Below, piece after piece: positions 51,412 through 60,853 of a stretch of 64,000 bases of DNA. Positions within the stretch are counted from its first letter, which is position 1, and the number at the start of each line of letters is the position of its first letter. A program made the translations under genes and the position numbers. Location of the stretch: the NCBI RefSeq assembly GCF_002855515.1, contig NZ_PKRP01000009.1, positions 62,001 to 126,000 on the forward strand, in the 5' to 3' direction. The notes beneath the pieces were generated by a model. It was given only the letters and a program-made list of their open reading frames with translations, was not told the origin of the DNA and did not search any database. This DNA is from Rhizobium sp. TH135. Lineage in GTDB: Bacteria; Pseudomonadota; Alphaproteobacteria; Rhizobiales; Rhizobiaceae.

Positions 51412-53814
51412 ATGCTGACAGCCCGCGAACGCATCGAACGGCAGATGAACAATCCGTCGCTGGTCAGGCTGCATCGCAGGCTCAGCAGGCTGACCTCGAC
51501 GGTGACGATGATGAACACCGGCGCGCATCCGGATGACGAACAGAGCGGCATGCTCGCCTGGCTGCGCCTCGGGCTTGGCCTGCGTGTCGTCATCGCCTGC
51601 TCGACCCGCGGCGAAGGCGGGCAGAATGCGCTCGGGCTGGAGCGCCTGGGTGCCCTCGGGGTCATGCGGTCGCGCGAGATGGAAGAGGCAGCCCGTGTGC
51701 TGGATGCCGATATCCACTGGCTGGGCCATGGCCCGGCGGATACTGTCCATGACTTTGGTTTTTCCAAAAATGGCGACCAGACCTTTGTCCGCTGGGGAGA
51801 GGACCGCGTCGTCGAACGTCTCGTGCGCGCCTATCGCCAGGAGAGGCCTGATATCGTCATCCCGACCTTCCTCGATGTTCCAGGTCAGCACGGCCATCAC
51901 CGCGCCATGACCCGGGCTGCGGAAACGGCCCTGGCGCTGGCGGCGGACGCGACTGCCTTTCCTGAGCACTTCGACGAGGGACTGCAGCCGTGGACGGTTG
52001 CCAAATACTACCTGCCGGCCTGGTCCGGCGGCGGCGATACCTATGACGACGAGGTGCCGCCACCCGAGGCGACCGTCTCCGTCACCGCCATCGGTCGCGA
52101 GGCCGCAACTGGCGCGGAGTTCGACCGCATCGGCGAGTGGTCGCGCTACTTCCACGCTTCGCAGGGCATGGGCCACTGGCCGCGCCAGGTCGATACCGTC
52201 TGGCCGCTTCATCTGAAGATTGCGGCCGGAGGATCAAAGGCGGAGCGGTCGATCCTTGAAGGCTTGCCGGCCTCTCTTGCCGCTCTGGCGGATCTCCCCG
52301 GCCTCTCGGAAGACGTGGCGGCCGCGCTGCGCACGGCACATGATGCCATTGGTGCCGCAGTCACCACCTTTCCCGATCGCGTCGCCATCACCGCAAGTCT
52401 TCTGAAAGCTGCGCGGGCGCTTGATATCGTCGCCACATCAGCGCCAGATGCTTTCACCGCCCAACACGGCCACCGTGTCGAACGCAAGCGACGCGAGCTC
52501 GATGACGCGATCGTCGAGGCCGCGGCGCTTTTCGAGCGCGCCTATGCCGACCCCGCAGCGATTGCTCCCGGTTCGGCGGCGAAACTCATCGTCGAGCTGG
52601 GTGAGGGGGCAAAGCAGACCAGGGTCAAGGTCGAGCCTGTGTTGCCGTCTGGCGTGTCGGCTGCTCTCCAGGCGGAGGGTCCGGATGTCAGCTTCGCCTT
52701 GGCGGCCGATGCGGCGACGCCATTGTCGGAACAGTTTCTGCCGGGCTGGTCTGCGCTAGGCGGCAACGGCCATGGCCATATCAGGATCTCCACCGAGATT
52801 GATGGGCGGCCAGTCTCCGCGCCGTTTGATCTGGAGGAGCCCTTTTCGGTCTCTCCCGCGCAATCGCTGACGCTTTCGCCTGATGCGTTGCTGGTGCCGC
52901 TGGACAGCTCACGCAGTGCGTGGCCGGTGCAGGTCGAGATGACCGGTCCATCGGCCCTCCTTTCGTTCGATGCTCCTGACGGTTGGACGATGACCCCGGC
53001 CGATAGTGGCTGGGTCGCTTCGCCGGCTGGCGCGTTGCGTCCGGGCCTGGTCGAGGTGGAGCCAAGGCTTGGCGGTCGTCCGGCATTCCAGATCGCGCCG
53101 ATCTCCTTCCGTCATATCGGCCGCACTGCGTTCCGTCAGCCATCTCTTCTGAGGATCCTGTCGCTGGACCTGATCCTGCCGGAAGGCGCTAACGTCGGTT
53201 ATGTCGGCGGCGGTGCCGACCGTGTCGGTCTTTGGCTGTCGCGCATGGGTCTCAAGGTGACGGAGCTCGATGCGGCGGCGCTGGCGGGCGATCTGTCGCG
53301 ATTTACCACTATCGTCGTCGGGATTTTTGCTTTTGGCATCCGCAAGGACCTGGCAGCGGCGACCGAACGCCTGCACCGCTTCGTCGAGGAGGGGGGGCAT
53401 CTGCTTACGCTCTACCATCGCCCGACCGATGGATGGCGCCCCGGTGAAACGCCGGTTCGGCGTATCGAGATTGGCAGCCCCTCGCTACGCTGGCGCGTCA
53501 CCGATCCCGATGCCGAAGTGACGGTTCTCTCACCCGGCCATCCCCTGCTATCCGGCCCAAACCGGATCGGCCCGGAGGACTGGAGCGGCTGGAACAAGGA
53601 GCGCGGACTTTACTTCGCCGCGCAGTGGGACGATGCCTATGAGCCGCTGCTTTCCATGCATGATGTCGACGAGCAGCCGCTGAAGGGAGCACTGATTTCC
53701 GCAGCGATCGGCAAGGGGCGCCACACCCATACCAGCCTCGTTCTGCACCACCAGATGGATAAGCTGGTCCCTGGCGCCTTCCGGCTGATGGCCAATCTCG
53801 TGCAGCCGGCGTGA
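51412..53814 (+). CDS. Large PIG-L family (LmbE-type) deacetylase
   Basis: This 800-residue cytoplasmic protein has an N-terminal zinc deacetylase domain (about residues 30-260) with metal motif GAHPDDEQSG, STRGEGGQN, and the third ligand in GQHGHHRAM. The remaining 500 residues form a helical segment, one or two beta-rich domains and a C-terminal glutamine-amidotransferase-like domain (GANVGYVGGGADRVGLWLS). LmbE enzymes hydrolyse N-acyl groups on sugars. The length exceeds usual bacterial members but matches long family proteins. It follows the ROK gene and overlaps the DMT gene. Confidence 0.9.
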   Translation: MLTARERIERQMNNPSLVRLHRRLSRLTSTVTMMNTGAHPDDEQSGMLAWLRLGLGLRVVIACSTRGEGGQNALGLERLGALGVMRSREMEEAARVLDADIHWLGHGPADTVHDFGFSKNGDQTFVRWGEDRVVERLVRAYRQERPDIVIPTFLDVPGQHGHHRAMTRAAETALALAADATAFPEHFDEGLQPWTVAKYYLPAWSGGGDTYDDEVPPPEATVSVTAIGREAATGAEFDRIGEWSRYFHASQGMGHWPRQVDTVWPLHLKIAAGGSKAERSILEGLPASLAALADLPGLSEDVAAALRTAHDAIGAAVTTFPDRVAITASLLKAARALDIVATSAPDAFTAQHGHRVERKRRELDDAIVEAAALFERAYADPAAIAPGSAAKLIVELGEGAKQTRVKVEPVLPSGVSAALQAEGPDVSFALAADAATPLSEQFLPGWSALGGNGHGHIRISTEIDGRPVSAPFDLEEPFSVSPAQSLTLSPDALLVPLDSSRSAWPVQVEMTGPSALLSFDAPDGWTMTPADSGWVASPAGALRPGLVEVEPRLGGRPAFQIAPISFRHIGRTAFRQPSLLRILSLDLILPEGANVGYVGGGADRVGLWLSRMGLKVTELDAAALAGDLSRFTTIVVGIFAFGIRKDLAAATERLHRFVEEGGHLLTLYHRPTDGWRPGETPVRRIEIGSPSLRWRVTDPDAEVTVLSPGHPLLSGPNRIGPEDWSGWNKERGLYFAAQWDDAYEPLLSMHDVDEQPLKGALISAAIGKGRHTHTSLVLHHQMDKLVPGAFRLMANLVQPA

Positions 53815-54698
53815 CTGGCCCTGCCCAACCGGACGCTGTGCTGGCGCGGGAAAGCGATCCCCGCGCCGCCATCGGCTGGCTGCTGCTGGACATGGCGCTC
53901 GTGTCAGGCGGGATGACGGCGCTTGTCAAGGCGCAAGGGGTGACCTATCCGCCCTTCCAGCTGGTGTTCATTCGGGCGATGATCGGCCTGGTTTTCATCC
54001 TTCCCCTGATCTGGCGCCACCGCCGGGAAATGCGCAATGTTCGCCATCCCTGGCGGAACATCGTCAGGATTTCCTGCAACGCGATTGCGCTGACCAGCAA
54101 TTTCCTGGCGATTACCATATTGCCACTCGCGATGGTCAATGCCGTCGGTTTTTCCAGGCCCTTGGTGACAATGGCGCTTGCCGTGGTGATGCTGGGCGAA
54201 AGGGTGAGCCGTATGCGCTGGATCGGGGCATGCCTTGCCTTTGTCGGGGTGCTGGTCGTGATCGCGCCCGGCACCGCAAGCTTCGATGCCAAGGTGCTTG
54301 TCATTCTCCTGTCCGTGGTGTTCGGGGCCCTGGCCACCGTCCAGACCCGCGCGCTGAAAGACGAGAACCTCACCGTGATGATGGTGTTCTACACCGTGGG
54401 GCTGGTGGTCATCACTGCCGTTCCCGCCATCATGACCTGGCAGCCGGTCAGGCCGATCGACTGGCTGCCGCTGCTGGGGATCGGGCTTCTTGCCCAGCTG
54501 GGGCAATATTGTTTCCTGCGGGCCTACCGTCTTGCCGATGCCAGCGTATTGGCGCCGGTCGGCTACCTGTCCATCGTGGTGGTCACCGCCGTCGGCTATT
54601 TCGTGTTCGGCGAGGTGCCCGCGCTGCATGTGGTCGCCGGTGTTGTTATCATCCTCGCCGCCTTGCAGGGGGCGGCCCTCATCGAACACAGGCGATAG
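53811..54698 (+). CDS. DMT/EamA-family transporter
   Basis: This 295-residue protein has ten helices in two EamA repeats (first near 20-140, second near 160-290). The GTG start overlaps the PIG-L stop (GTGA). It is likely an exporter or importer of a metabolite of the same pathway. A related C-terminal fragment is found at 55343. Confidence 0.9.
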   Translation: MTGPAQPDAVLARESDPRAAIGWLLLDMALVSGGMTALVKAQGVTYPPFQLVFIRAMIGLVFILPLIWRHRREMRNVRHPWRNIVRISCNAIALTSNFLAITILPLAMVNAVGFSRPLVTMALAVVMLGERVSRMRWIGACLAFVGVLVVIAPGTASFDAKVLVILLSVVFGALATVQTRALKDENLTVMMVFYTVGLVVITAVPAIMTWQPVRPIDWLPLLGIGLLAQLGQYCFLRAYRLADASVLAPVGYLSIVVVTAVGYFVFGEVPALHVVAGVVIILAALQGAALIEHRR

Positions 54699-54720
54699 GC
54701 ATCAACAGGCCGTGTCGCTA

Positions 54721-55043
54721 TCAGCGATCACCGGCCTGCTGGAAAAGGAAGACGGTCGTTGCCAGCTCCAGCGTTGGCCACAGGATCAGCAATGGATCGT
54801 CGAAAATGAACATCCGATACTAGAACAGCTTTGCGCCCCAATCGGGAAGCGAGGGGTCTGCCTCCAGACCAATGAAGGCGAGCGAGGCATATGCGATGGC
54901 CGCGGCGCCGGACTGGTTGCCGATATAGCTTCTCAGTAGCGGCAAGGTATTGGGCAGCAGGTGTCGAAACAAACATGGTCGAGGGCGATACGCCGATCGC
55001 CTCGGCGGCCAGGATAAAGGGTTGCGCCAGCACCCGCTTCGAC
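54721..55043 (-). pseudogene. Dipeptide/oligopeptide ABC permease (DppC-like) C-terminal remnant
   Basis: On the minus strand FILAAEAIGVSPSTMF, then FRHLLPNTLPLL, then AAAIAYASLAFIGLEADPSLPDWGA and FIFDDPLLILWPTLELATTVFLFQQAGDR are DppC-like. A one-base insertion after the MF codons and an internal TAG break the frame. The 5' part is replaced by IS3 orfA sequence at about 55044. Confidence 0.75.
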
Positions 55044-55338
55044 ACATCGAGCATCGCGTCGGCCAGGAGGCGCTTCAGTCTGCCATTCTCATCTTCCACA
55101 GCCTTCAGCCGATTGGCCTCAGCTATTTCCATGCCGCCATACTTCGAACGCCACTTATAGAAGGTCGCGTCGCTGACGCCGTATTTGCGGCAGAGCTCAA
55201 CAGCCGAGAGCCCGGCCTGACGCTCCTTCAAAATACCGATGATCTGCTCGTCGCTGAAACGGGAACGCTTCATTCTCTGTCTCCTCCTTCGGAGAACAGA
55301 CTAACCTCAAACCGAGGACATTCCAGGGGAGCAGGTCA
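55044..55338 (-). mobile_element. Truncated IS3-family element (orfA and one end)
   Basis: OrfA begins at 55273 with MKRSRFSDEQIIGILKERQ and has the usual helix-turn-helix (YGVSDATFYKWRSKYGG). It is cut at LADAMLD (55044), where the permease remnant begins. The outer end at 55338 carries the common terminal sequence TGACCTGCTCCCCTGGAATG on the minus strand. OrfB and the other end are missing. Confidence 0.82.
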
Positions 55339-55342
55339 GTCC

Positions 55343-55495
55343 AAAGTCCTGGTAGGAGCCGCCACCGCAAGCCTGATTGCAGGCGAACGCCTGCACACGC
55401 ATGAAATGATCGGGGGAGGTCTGGTCCTCGTGCCTGGCCTGCTGGAGGTTCTACCTCGTAAGCAAGGGAACGAAGAGGGTGACGTAAGCGAGTAG
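55343..55495 (+). pseudogene. EamA-type transporter C-terminal remnant
   Basis: KVLVGAATASLIAGERLHTH followed by EMIGGGLVLVPGLLEVLPR matches the last two helices of an EamA transporter (GERL, IGGGLVL). It begins five bases past the IS3 end. The preceding part is gone. It is not the 3' end of the intact gene at 53811 but a different family member. Confidence 0.6.
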
Positions 55496-55736
55496 CGTCA
55501 CCCTGTAATTTGGTGGAGTAAGCTATCGTCTGGGCTCACATGAATGTCTGATACTTTGGCTCGTGGAGCAGGAGCTCACTGTCTGCTGTCGACCCCAAAT
55601 CTTCAATTCCAAATCACCATGAGACGCGAAGCGAATTTCATTCGATTACCTTGAGCGCTATTCGGACTGTGGTCTCCGCTGCCCTCCAGGTGTCGGGTTC
55701 CATTGGCAGCTTTCCTTGTGACGTGCGTGCGGAAAT

Positions 55737-56798
55737 TTACACCATCCCGAGATCGTCGAACGAGGCGTGCAGCGCCCGGTCCGCGGGCGACAGGCGGTCT
55801 GCTGCGAAATTGTGCTGATGCCAGTATGGGTAGATGTAGGGCGGGCGGCTCACCAGATTGAGCCGGGACAGCTCGGCTTCGGAAAGCTTGAGACTGGTGG
55901 CCGCGATATTGTCGCGGAACTGGTTTTCGTTAAGGCCGCCAACCACGAGTGTCGAAATCGCCGGCCGCGACAGCGTCCAGGCGAGGCTGACCTGGGCGAC
56001 AGATACACCTCTTTCCGTCGCGATTTCCTCGAGCACGTCGACGATCGTCCACAGTCGTTCTGCATCGCGAATGGGCGGTTCGCTCCAACCTTGCGCCTGT
56101 CGCGACTGTTCCGGAGCCTTGTTGCGTCCGAAGGCGCCCGAGAGAAGACCGGCGGCGAGAGGGCTCCAGACCATCACGCCAAGCCCCTGGTCTACCGATA
56201 GCGGGATCAGCTCGTAGTCCGCCTCCCGCGCTTCGAGTGTGTAATGGATCTGCTGGGTCACAAAACGCGGCAAGCTCTTGCTCTCCGAGATCTGCAGAGC
56301 CTTCATGATATGCCAGCCGGAATAGTTCGAGCAGCCAATGTAGCGGATCTTGCCTTGTTGCTGCAGCGTAGCCAGCGCCTCCAGCGTTTCATCGAGAGGC
56401 GTCAGGCCGTCCCATTCATGCATGAAATAGATGTCGATGTGGTCACGCTTCAGTCGCTTGAGCGACCGTTCGCATTCGCGAATGACATGGTAGCGAGACG
56501 CGCCATCGTCGTTGGGCCCGTCGCCGATCTTCATGCGTGCCTTGGACGAAATCAGGACGTCATTGCGCTTGGTTCCCAGTGCTTCGCCCAGGATTTCTTC
56601 CGACCGCCCGAGGGAATACATGTTTGCCGTATCAAAGAGATTGACCCCGAGGTCGATGCAACCATCGATCAGGCGGCGCGCCTCCTCGACCCCCTGGTTG
56701 GCAACCTTGGCAAATCCACCAACACCGCCAAATGAAAACGTGCCCATGGATATTGCGGATACCTTGAGACCCGAACGGCCCAGAGTTCTGTATTCCAT
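55737..56798 (-). CDS. Aldo/keto reductase
   Basis: This 353-residue TIM-barrel oxidoreductase carries AKR motifs: SGLKVSAISMGTFSFGG at the start, NLFDTANMYSLGRSE (catalytic Asp/Tyr), DHIDIYFMHEWDGLTP (His) and LVVGGLNENQFRDNI near the cofactor site. GAGGAGAA precedes the ATG. It follows the racemase-like gene by 16 bases and the LacI regulator, so it is the third gene of that unit. Likely NADPH-linked reduction of a sugar or hydroxyketone. Confidence 0.92.
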   Translation of the reverse strand: MEYRTLGRSGLKVSAISMGTFSFGGVGGFAKVANQGVEEARRLIDGCIDLGVNLFDTANMYSLGRSEEILGEALGTKRNDVLISSKARMKIGDGPNDDGASRYHVIRECERSLKRLKRDHIDIYFMHEWDGLTPLDETLEALATLQQQGKIRYIGCSNYSGWHIMKALQISESKSLPRFVTQQIHYTLEAREADYELIPLSVDQGLGVMVWSPLAAGLLSGAFGRNKAPEQSRQAQGWSEPPIRDAERLWTIVDVLEEIATERGVSVAQVSLAWTLSRPAISTLVVGGLNENQFRDNIAATSLKLSEAELSRLNLVSRPPYIYPYWHQHNFAADRLSPADRALHASFDDLGMV

Positions 56799-56814
56799 TT
56801 CATTCTCCTCGAAA

Positions 56815-57510
56815 TCAGTCGCTCGACATGCGCGAAAGGCGAAGCAATCCGGCGATATGGTCCATGCCGAGCTCGGGGCTTGTCAGGTAAGGTCGATGTT
56901 GTGGGCTGGAATGAAGGGCGCGCGCCATCGATGCCTGGGCGAGGACGACGAGTTCGACGTCGCTCGACAGCGCCTCGTAGGCGTCGCGGACCAACGCGTC
57001 ATGGCCTTCGCGATCGCCGTTTCTCAGGCGAGCGAATGCATCGGAACAGAGCCTCGGTACGAATTTGCACCGGCGGTTCAATCTCTCCGCCGTCTGTTGA
57101 AGCAGGCGCGTGGTTGGGTCGAGCGTTGTTGGCAATGTGGCGAGGACGCCAATTGTCGATGCTTGAGAAACTGCCTTTTCCGCCATGCCTCTATCGATCC
57201 GATAAAGTGGCGTCACGGTCTTTGCGGCCAGCGCATCGACAGCCTCACCGAGCGTCGAACAGGTGACAATAATGGCGCTGCTCCCGCCATTTTTTGCGTC
57301 ATCGACATGCTTTGCGAGCCGATCGGCAACGTCTTCGCCCACGTGGCCCCTCTCAATCGTCTGCAAGAGCAGGCTCTCATCCGAGATTGAAGAGAGTTGC
57401 CAGTCTGGCAGCCGTTCTGACGCAAGCGAACTGAAGAACGATTCCAGCGCGGGCACGGTATGGATGAAAGTTAGTTTCCGTACCTGTGCCATCGGCCGGT
57501 CCGCCTTCAT
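56815..57510 (-). CDS. Asp/Glu/hydantoin racemase-family protein
   Basis: This 231-residue protein has the pseudo-symmetric pattern of the family. A first cysteine region reads AIIVTCSTLGEAVDAL (Cys near residue 85). The second half, where the partner cysteine lies, reads LVVLAQASMARAL, with Ala-Gln in place of the usual Cys. So it may not be a true racemase; decarboxylase or isomerase relatives with one cysteine exist. The ATG overlaps the LacI stop (ATGA). Confidence 0.78.
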   Translation of the reverse strand: MKADRPMAQVRKLTFIHTVPALESFFSSLASERLPDWQLSSISDESLLLQTIERGHVGEDVADRLAKHVDDAKNGGSSAIIVTCSTLGEAVDALAAKTVTPLYRIDRGMAEKAVSQASTIGVLATLPTTLDPTTRLLQQTAERLNRRCKFVPRLCSDAFARLRNGDREGHDALVRDAYEALSSDVELVVLAQASMARALHSSPQHRPYLTSPELGMDHIAGLLRLSRMSSD

Positions 57511-58586
57511 TCTGCGGGCTGTTGGAGCTTTTGTGCTCGGTTCTTGCTGCGCTGAACAAGCTTTTCATGGCTTCCGCGCAGCACGAGATCCGCTCCGACC
57601 TGGATCTTCACGGACGGCTGGGGCTCGGCCGAGTTGATTAGGTCATCCAGGATGGTCACGGCCAGGTAGCCGATCTTTCGTTTGGAAACCTCGATCGTCG
57701 TCAGCCCCGGATCCATCGTTGCGCTCTGGGGCAGGTTGTCGAATCCGATGATCGAGACATCATCAGGGATTTTCAGGCCGTGTTCTCGCAGTGCGCGGAT
57801 GAAGCCATAGGCGATGATGTCATTGGTACAGAAATAACATTCAGCCAGATCCAGTCCGTCTGCCAGCAACTGCCGGGTATCGCTGTAAGCGCCGTCATAG
57901 GTCGATTCCACCGAGAGAACGTCGGTCTCGTCAACGGTCAGGCCCAGCCGTGCCATGTTCTTGAAAAAGGCATCGCGGCGAAGCTTGAAATTTGTCGTTT
58001 CGACGTGCGAGGCAACAAAGCCTATCCGCCGGAAGCCCTGCTGGTGAAAGCGCGACAGCACCTTGAAGACCGCATCCTCATTGTTCATGTCGACGAAATT
58101 GGCGTCGATGACATCGAAGAACGTATCGATGAATACCGTGGGATAGCCCAGTCCCTGGATCAGTCTGATGTCGGCTTCTGTCAGCTCGGTTCCGAGGGCA
58201 ACAACACCCGAGATTGGTGATCCTGCAAGCGATTCTGCGACTGAACTGATCGGCTGTCCTTCGAAGCTTACCACTTCGAGCGTGTAGTTGCGCCGGGTGG
58301 CCTCGGCGGACATGCCATCAATGTAGTCCGAGATAAACACGCTGTGGTCGCGGTTTACGGTGTGGCCATGTTTGGCGATCTTCAAGAACCGGAGGGTTTC
58401 GCCCGGTTCGGCGGTCGATTTGCTTGTCCTCGGCACGTAGTTGAGGCTGGCCACCGCTTCGAGCACTTTGGCGCGCGTGACACCCGAAATGTCACCTTTC
58501 CCGTTCAGCACCAGCGATACGGTTGCAGCAGAGACACCCGCGGCCTCCGCTATGTCTCGGATCGTGAGATTCTTGCCGTTCTTCAT
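57507..58586 (-). CDS. LacI-family transcriptional regulator
   Basis: This 359-residue regulator has an N-terminal LacI helix-turn-helix (IRDIAEAAGVSAATVSLVLN, residues 9-28) with hinge region. A periplasmic-binding-protein-like sensor domain follows (ISGVVALGTELTEADIRLI, FRRIGFVASH, CTNDIIAYGFIRAL, IIGFDNLPQS). It is divergent from a ribose-type ABC operon. A strong palindrome lies upstream of the operon start at 58728-58758. Confidence 0.94.
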   Translation of the reverse strand: MKNGKNLTIRDIAEAAGVSAATVSLVLNGKGDISGVTRAKVLEAVASLNYVPRTSKSTAEPGETLRFLKIAKHGHTVNRDHSVFISDYIDGMSAEATRRNYTLEVVSFEGQPISSVAESLAGSPISGVVALGTELTEADIRLIQGLGYPTVFIDTFFDVIDANFVDMNNEDAVFKVLSRFHQQGFRRIGFVASHVETTNFKLRRDAFFKNMARLGLTVDETDVLSVESTYDGAYSDTRQLLADGLDLAECYFCTNDIIAYGFIRALREHGLKIPDDVSIIGFDNLPQSATMDPGLTTIEVSKRKIGYLAVTILDDLINSAEPQPSVKIQVGADLVLRGSHEKLVQRSKNRAQKLQQPAE

Positions 58587-58727
58587 CGCTGTCCCGAATG
58601 CTGCATCTGCGAGATAATTTACTAAACAAGGTGACTGTTAAGCGCGATGTTTACGGGAATTGCGATAGGTTCGCAACGAGAATTGCGCTCAAAATAGGGC
58701 TTGCCACAGGGTTTCCGCTTTGTTAGC

Positions 58728-58758
58728 GTTTAGTGAAGTCGTGAAACGTTCACTAAAC
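58728..58758. promoter_or_regulatory. LacI-type operator upstream of the ribose-type ABC operon
   Basis: GTTTAGTGAA and TTCACTAAAC are perfect 10-base inverted arms 11 bases apart. Overlapping the right arm, GTGAAACGTTCAC (58741-58753) is close to the LacI consensus with central CG. It ends 13 bases before the permease start, so binding would block translation or initiation. A half-site ACTAAAC also occurs at 58621, near the LacI gene. Confidence 0.7.
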
Positions 58759-58771
58759 ATGGGAGGAGACC

Positions 58772-59794
58772 ATGCGGGGAACCGGCGGCCAATTCGTGAT
58801 GCTCGTCATCATGAACGCCCTGCTGCTTGTTGCTGGAGTGCTGATCTCCGGCGGCTCCTTTCTGTCACTGTTCAATCTGCAATCCATGGCAGGTCAGGTC
58901 CCCGAAATCGGGCTTCTGGCGATCGGCGTGATGCTGGCCATGTGTGCCGGTAATGGCGGGATCGACCTGTCGGGTATTGCGCTCGCCAATCTGTCCGGTG
59001 TTGTTTCTGCGGTCTTGATGGTCGCCTTGCTTGGCCCATCTGCCGATCCGACCAGCTTCAGCATCGGATTTATGGTTGGTTGTCTCGCTGTCGGTTTTGC
59101 TGGCGGACTTTTCAACGGCATACTGATCGCGCGCTTCAACATTACGCCGATCCTGTGCACGCTCGGCACGCAGATGGCCTTCATGGGTCTTGCCGTTGTC
59201 ATCTCTCAAGGTCGCGCCGTGACCGTCGGCAGTCCTGCACTTCTGTGGAGCCTCGGCAATGACATGCTTTTCGGAGTGCCGATCAGCTTCGTCATCTTCA
59301 TTGTTGTCGCAACAGCAATCGGAGCCGTGCTGAAATACACACCCTATGGTCTCTGGTTGATGCTGATGGGCACCAATCCGAAGGCTGCCACCTTTGCCGG
59401 CTTCCCCAAAAGTGCTGTCATTCTGGCAACCTATGCCCTGTCAGGGACCCTGTCTGGGCTGGCCGGCATCATCATTGCGGCCCGCAACGTCAACGTGAAA
59501 TTCGACTATGGCAGCTCCTATCTTCTGATTGCGATCCTGATCGTTGTGATGGCGGGCGTTCGTCCCGAGGGTGGGTATGGCCGAGTCGTCTGCGTCGTAC
59601 TGAGCGCCGTTGCGCTTCAGCTCATGTCGAGCCTTTTGAATTTTGGCGGTCTTTCCAATTTTGTCCGCGACTTTGCCTGGGGAGCCCTGCTTCTCACCTT
59701 CCTCGCGGTCGGCCGTTACGACGTGATCGGCTTCTTCGCACCGATGCGTCGCTCTGAAGATCCTTCGGCGTCGGTCCCTCAATCGCCGAAGTAA
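58772..59794 (+). CDS. Ribose-type ABC permease
   Basis: This 340-residue RbsC-like protein has about nine helices, the family segment GNGGIDLSGIALANLSGVVSA, and GIIIAARNVNVKFDYGSSYLLIAIL near residue 230. GGGAGGAG precedes the ATG. It starts a five-gene operon with two different permeases. Confidence 0.93.
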   Translation: MRGTGGQFVMLVIMNALLLVAGVLISGGSFLSLFNLQSMAGQVPEIGLLAIGVMLAMCAGNGGIDLSGIALANLSGVVSAVLMVALLGPSADPTSFSIGFMVGCLAVGFAGGLFNGILIARFNITPILCTLGTQMAFMGLAVVISQGRAVTVGSPALLWSLGNDMLFGVPISFVIFIVVATAIGAVLKYTPYGLWLMLMGTNPKAATFAGFPKSAVILATYALSGTLSGLAGIIIAARNVNVKFDYGSSYLLIAILIVVMAGVRPEGGYGRVVCVVLSAVALQLMSSLLNFGGLSNFVRDFAWGALLLTFLAVGRYDVIGFFAPMRRSEDPSASVPQSPK

Positions 59795-59824
59795 CAAATC
59801 GAGGGAAAACTTGTGGAGGAAAGC

Positions 59825-60835
59825 ATGAACTCGTTTACCAGGAAAATGATGGTCGGAACCGCAATTGCGGCGGTCGCGCTGGGAGGCTCGGTCGGTGCGC
59901 TTGTGGCTCAGGAGAAGCCCGTCATCGCAACTGTGGTCAAGATCAGCGGTATCCCGTGGTTCGACCGCATGAACACCGGTGTCGTCGCCTTCCAGGAGGC
60001 GAATGCCGACGTGGTCGCCAGCCAGAGTGGTCCCGCAACGGCCGACTCCGCCCAGCAGCTCCAGATCGTCAACGATCTCGTTGCCAAGGGTGTCAACGCC
60101 TTGGCTGTCGTGCCGATGGACCCGGCCGTGCTTGAAGGTACGCTTCAGCGTGCGATGGAACGCGGTATCGTGGTGGTCACCCATGAAGCCGACAACCAGA
60201 TGAACACCAATGCCAATGTCGAAGCCTTCGACAACGCCGACTACGGCGCAGCCCTCAACGAACGTCTCGCCGAATGCATGGGCAAGGAAGGCAAGTGGAC
60301 GACCTTTGTCGGTTCGCTCGGTAGCCGCACGCATATGCAGTGGGTCGGTGCCGGCGAGGAAAATGCCAAGAAATACGCTGGCATGCAGCTCGTTGATGCA
60401 AACAACGAATCCTTCGACGACGCCAATGCCACCTACGAAAAGGCCAAGGAAATCTTGCGCAAGCACCCTGACATCAAGGGTTTCCAGACCTCTGCGGGCA
60501 ATGACGTGCTGGGCGTCGGTCGCGCGATCGACGAGGCTGGCCTGAGCGGCAAGATTTGCCTGGTTGGTACAGGTCTTCCCAATCCGTCTGCCGATCTTCT
60601 CGAATCCGGCGCCATTACCGCAATCGGTTTCTGGGATCCGCAGAAGGCGGGCATGGCGATGAACACCATCGCTAAGCTCCTGCTTGAAAAGAAGGAGTTG
60701 ACGGACGGCATGGATCTCGGCGTGCCCGGCTATGAAAAGGTCAGTGTGAAGCAGGGCGCCGGCAAGGGTCTGCTCGTCGTCGGCAATGGCATGGTTCTCG
60801 CCGACAAGGCTACCTACAAGGATTTCCTCTTCTGA
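59825..60835 (+). CDS. Ribose-type ABC sugar-binding protein
   Basis: This 336-residue protein has a signal peptide (cleavage near VAQ-EKPV, residue 28) and the RbsB-type fold (VVKISGIPWFDRMNTGV, GVNALAVVPMDPAVLEGTL, AGNDVLGVGRAIDEAG, GFWDPQKAGMAM). It is close to RhaS/LsrB-like binding proteins. GGAGGA lies upstream of the ATG. The ligand is not readable. Confidence 0.93.
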   Translation: MNSFTRKMMVGTAIAAVALGGSVGALVAQEKPVIATVVKISGIPWFDRMNTGVVAFQEANADVVASQSGPATADSAQQLQIVNDLVAKGVNALAVVPMDPAVLEGTLQRAMERGIVVVTHEADNQMNTNANVEAFDNADYGAALNERLAECMGKEGKWTTFVGSLGSRTHMQWVGAGEENAKKYAGMQLVDANNESFDDANATYEKAKEILRKHPDIKGFQTSAGNDVLGVGRAIDEAGLSGKICLVGTGLPNPSADLLESGAITAIGFWDPQKAGMAMNTIAKLLLEKKELTDGMDLGVPGYEKVSVKQGAGKGLLVVGNGMVLADKATYKDFLF

Positions 60836-60853
60836 TCCTCCAACTCAGCAGCC

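Noticed and set aside
53904..54689. 261-codon minus-strand frame opposite the DMT transporter
   Set aside because: Antisense shadow rich in His, Gln and Asp; no domain recognised.
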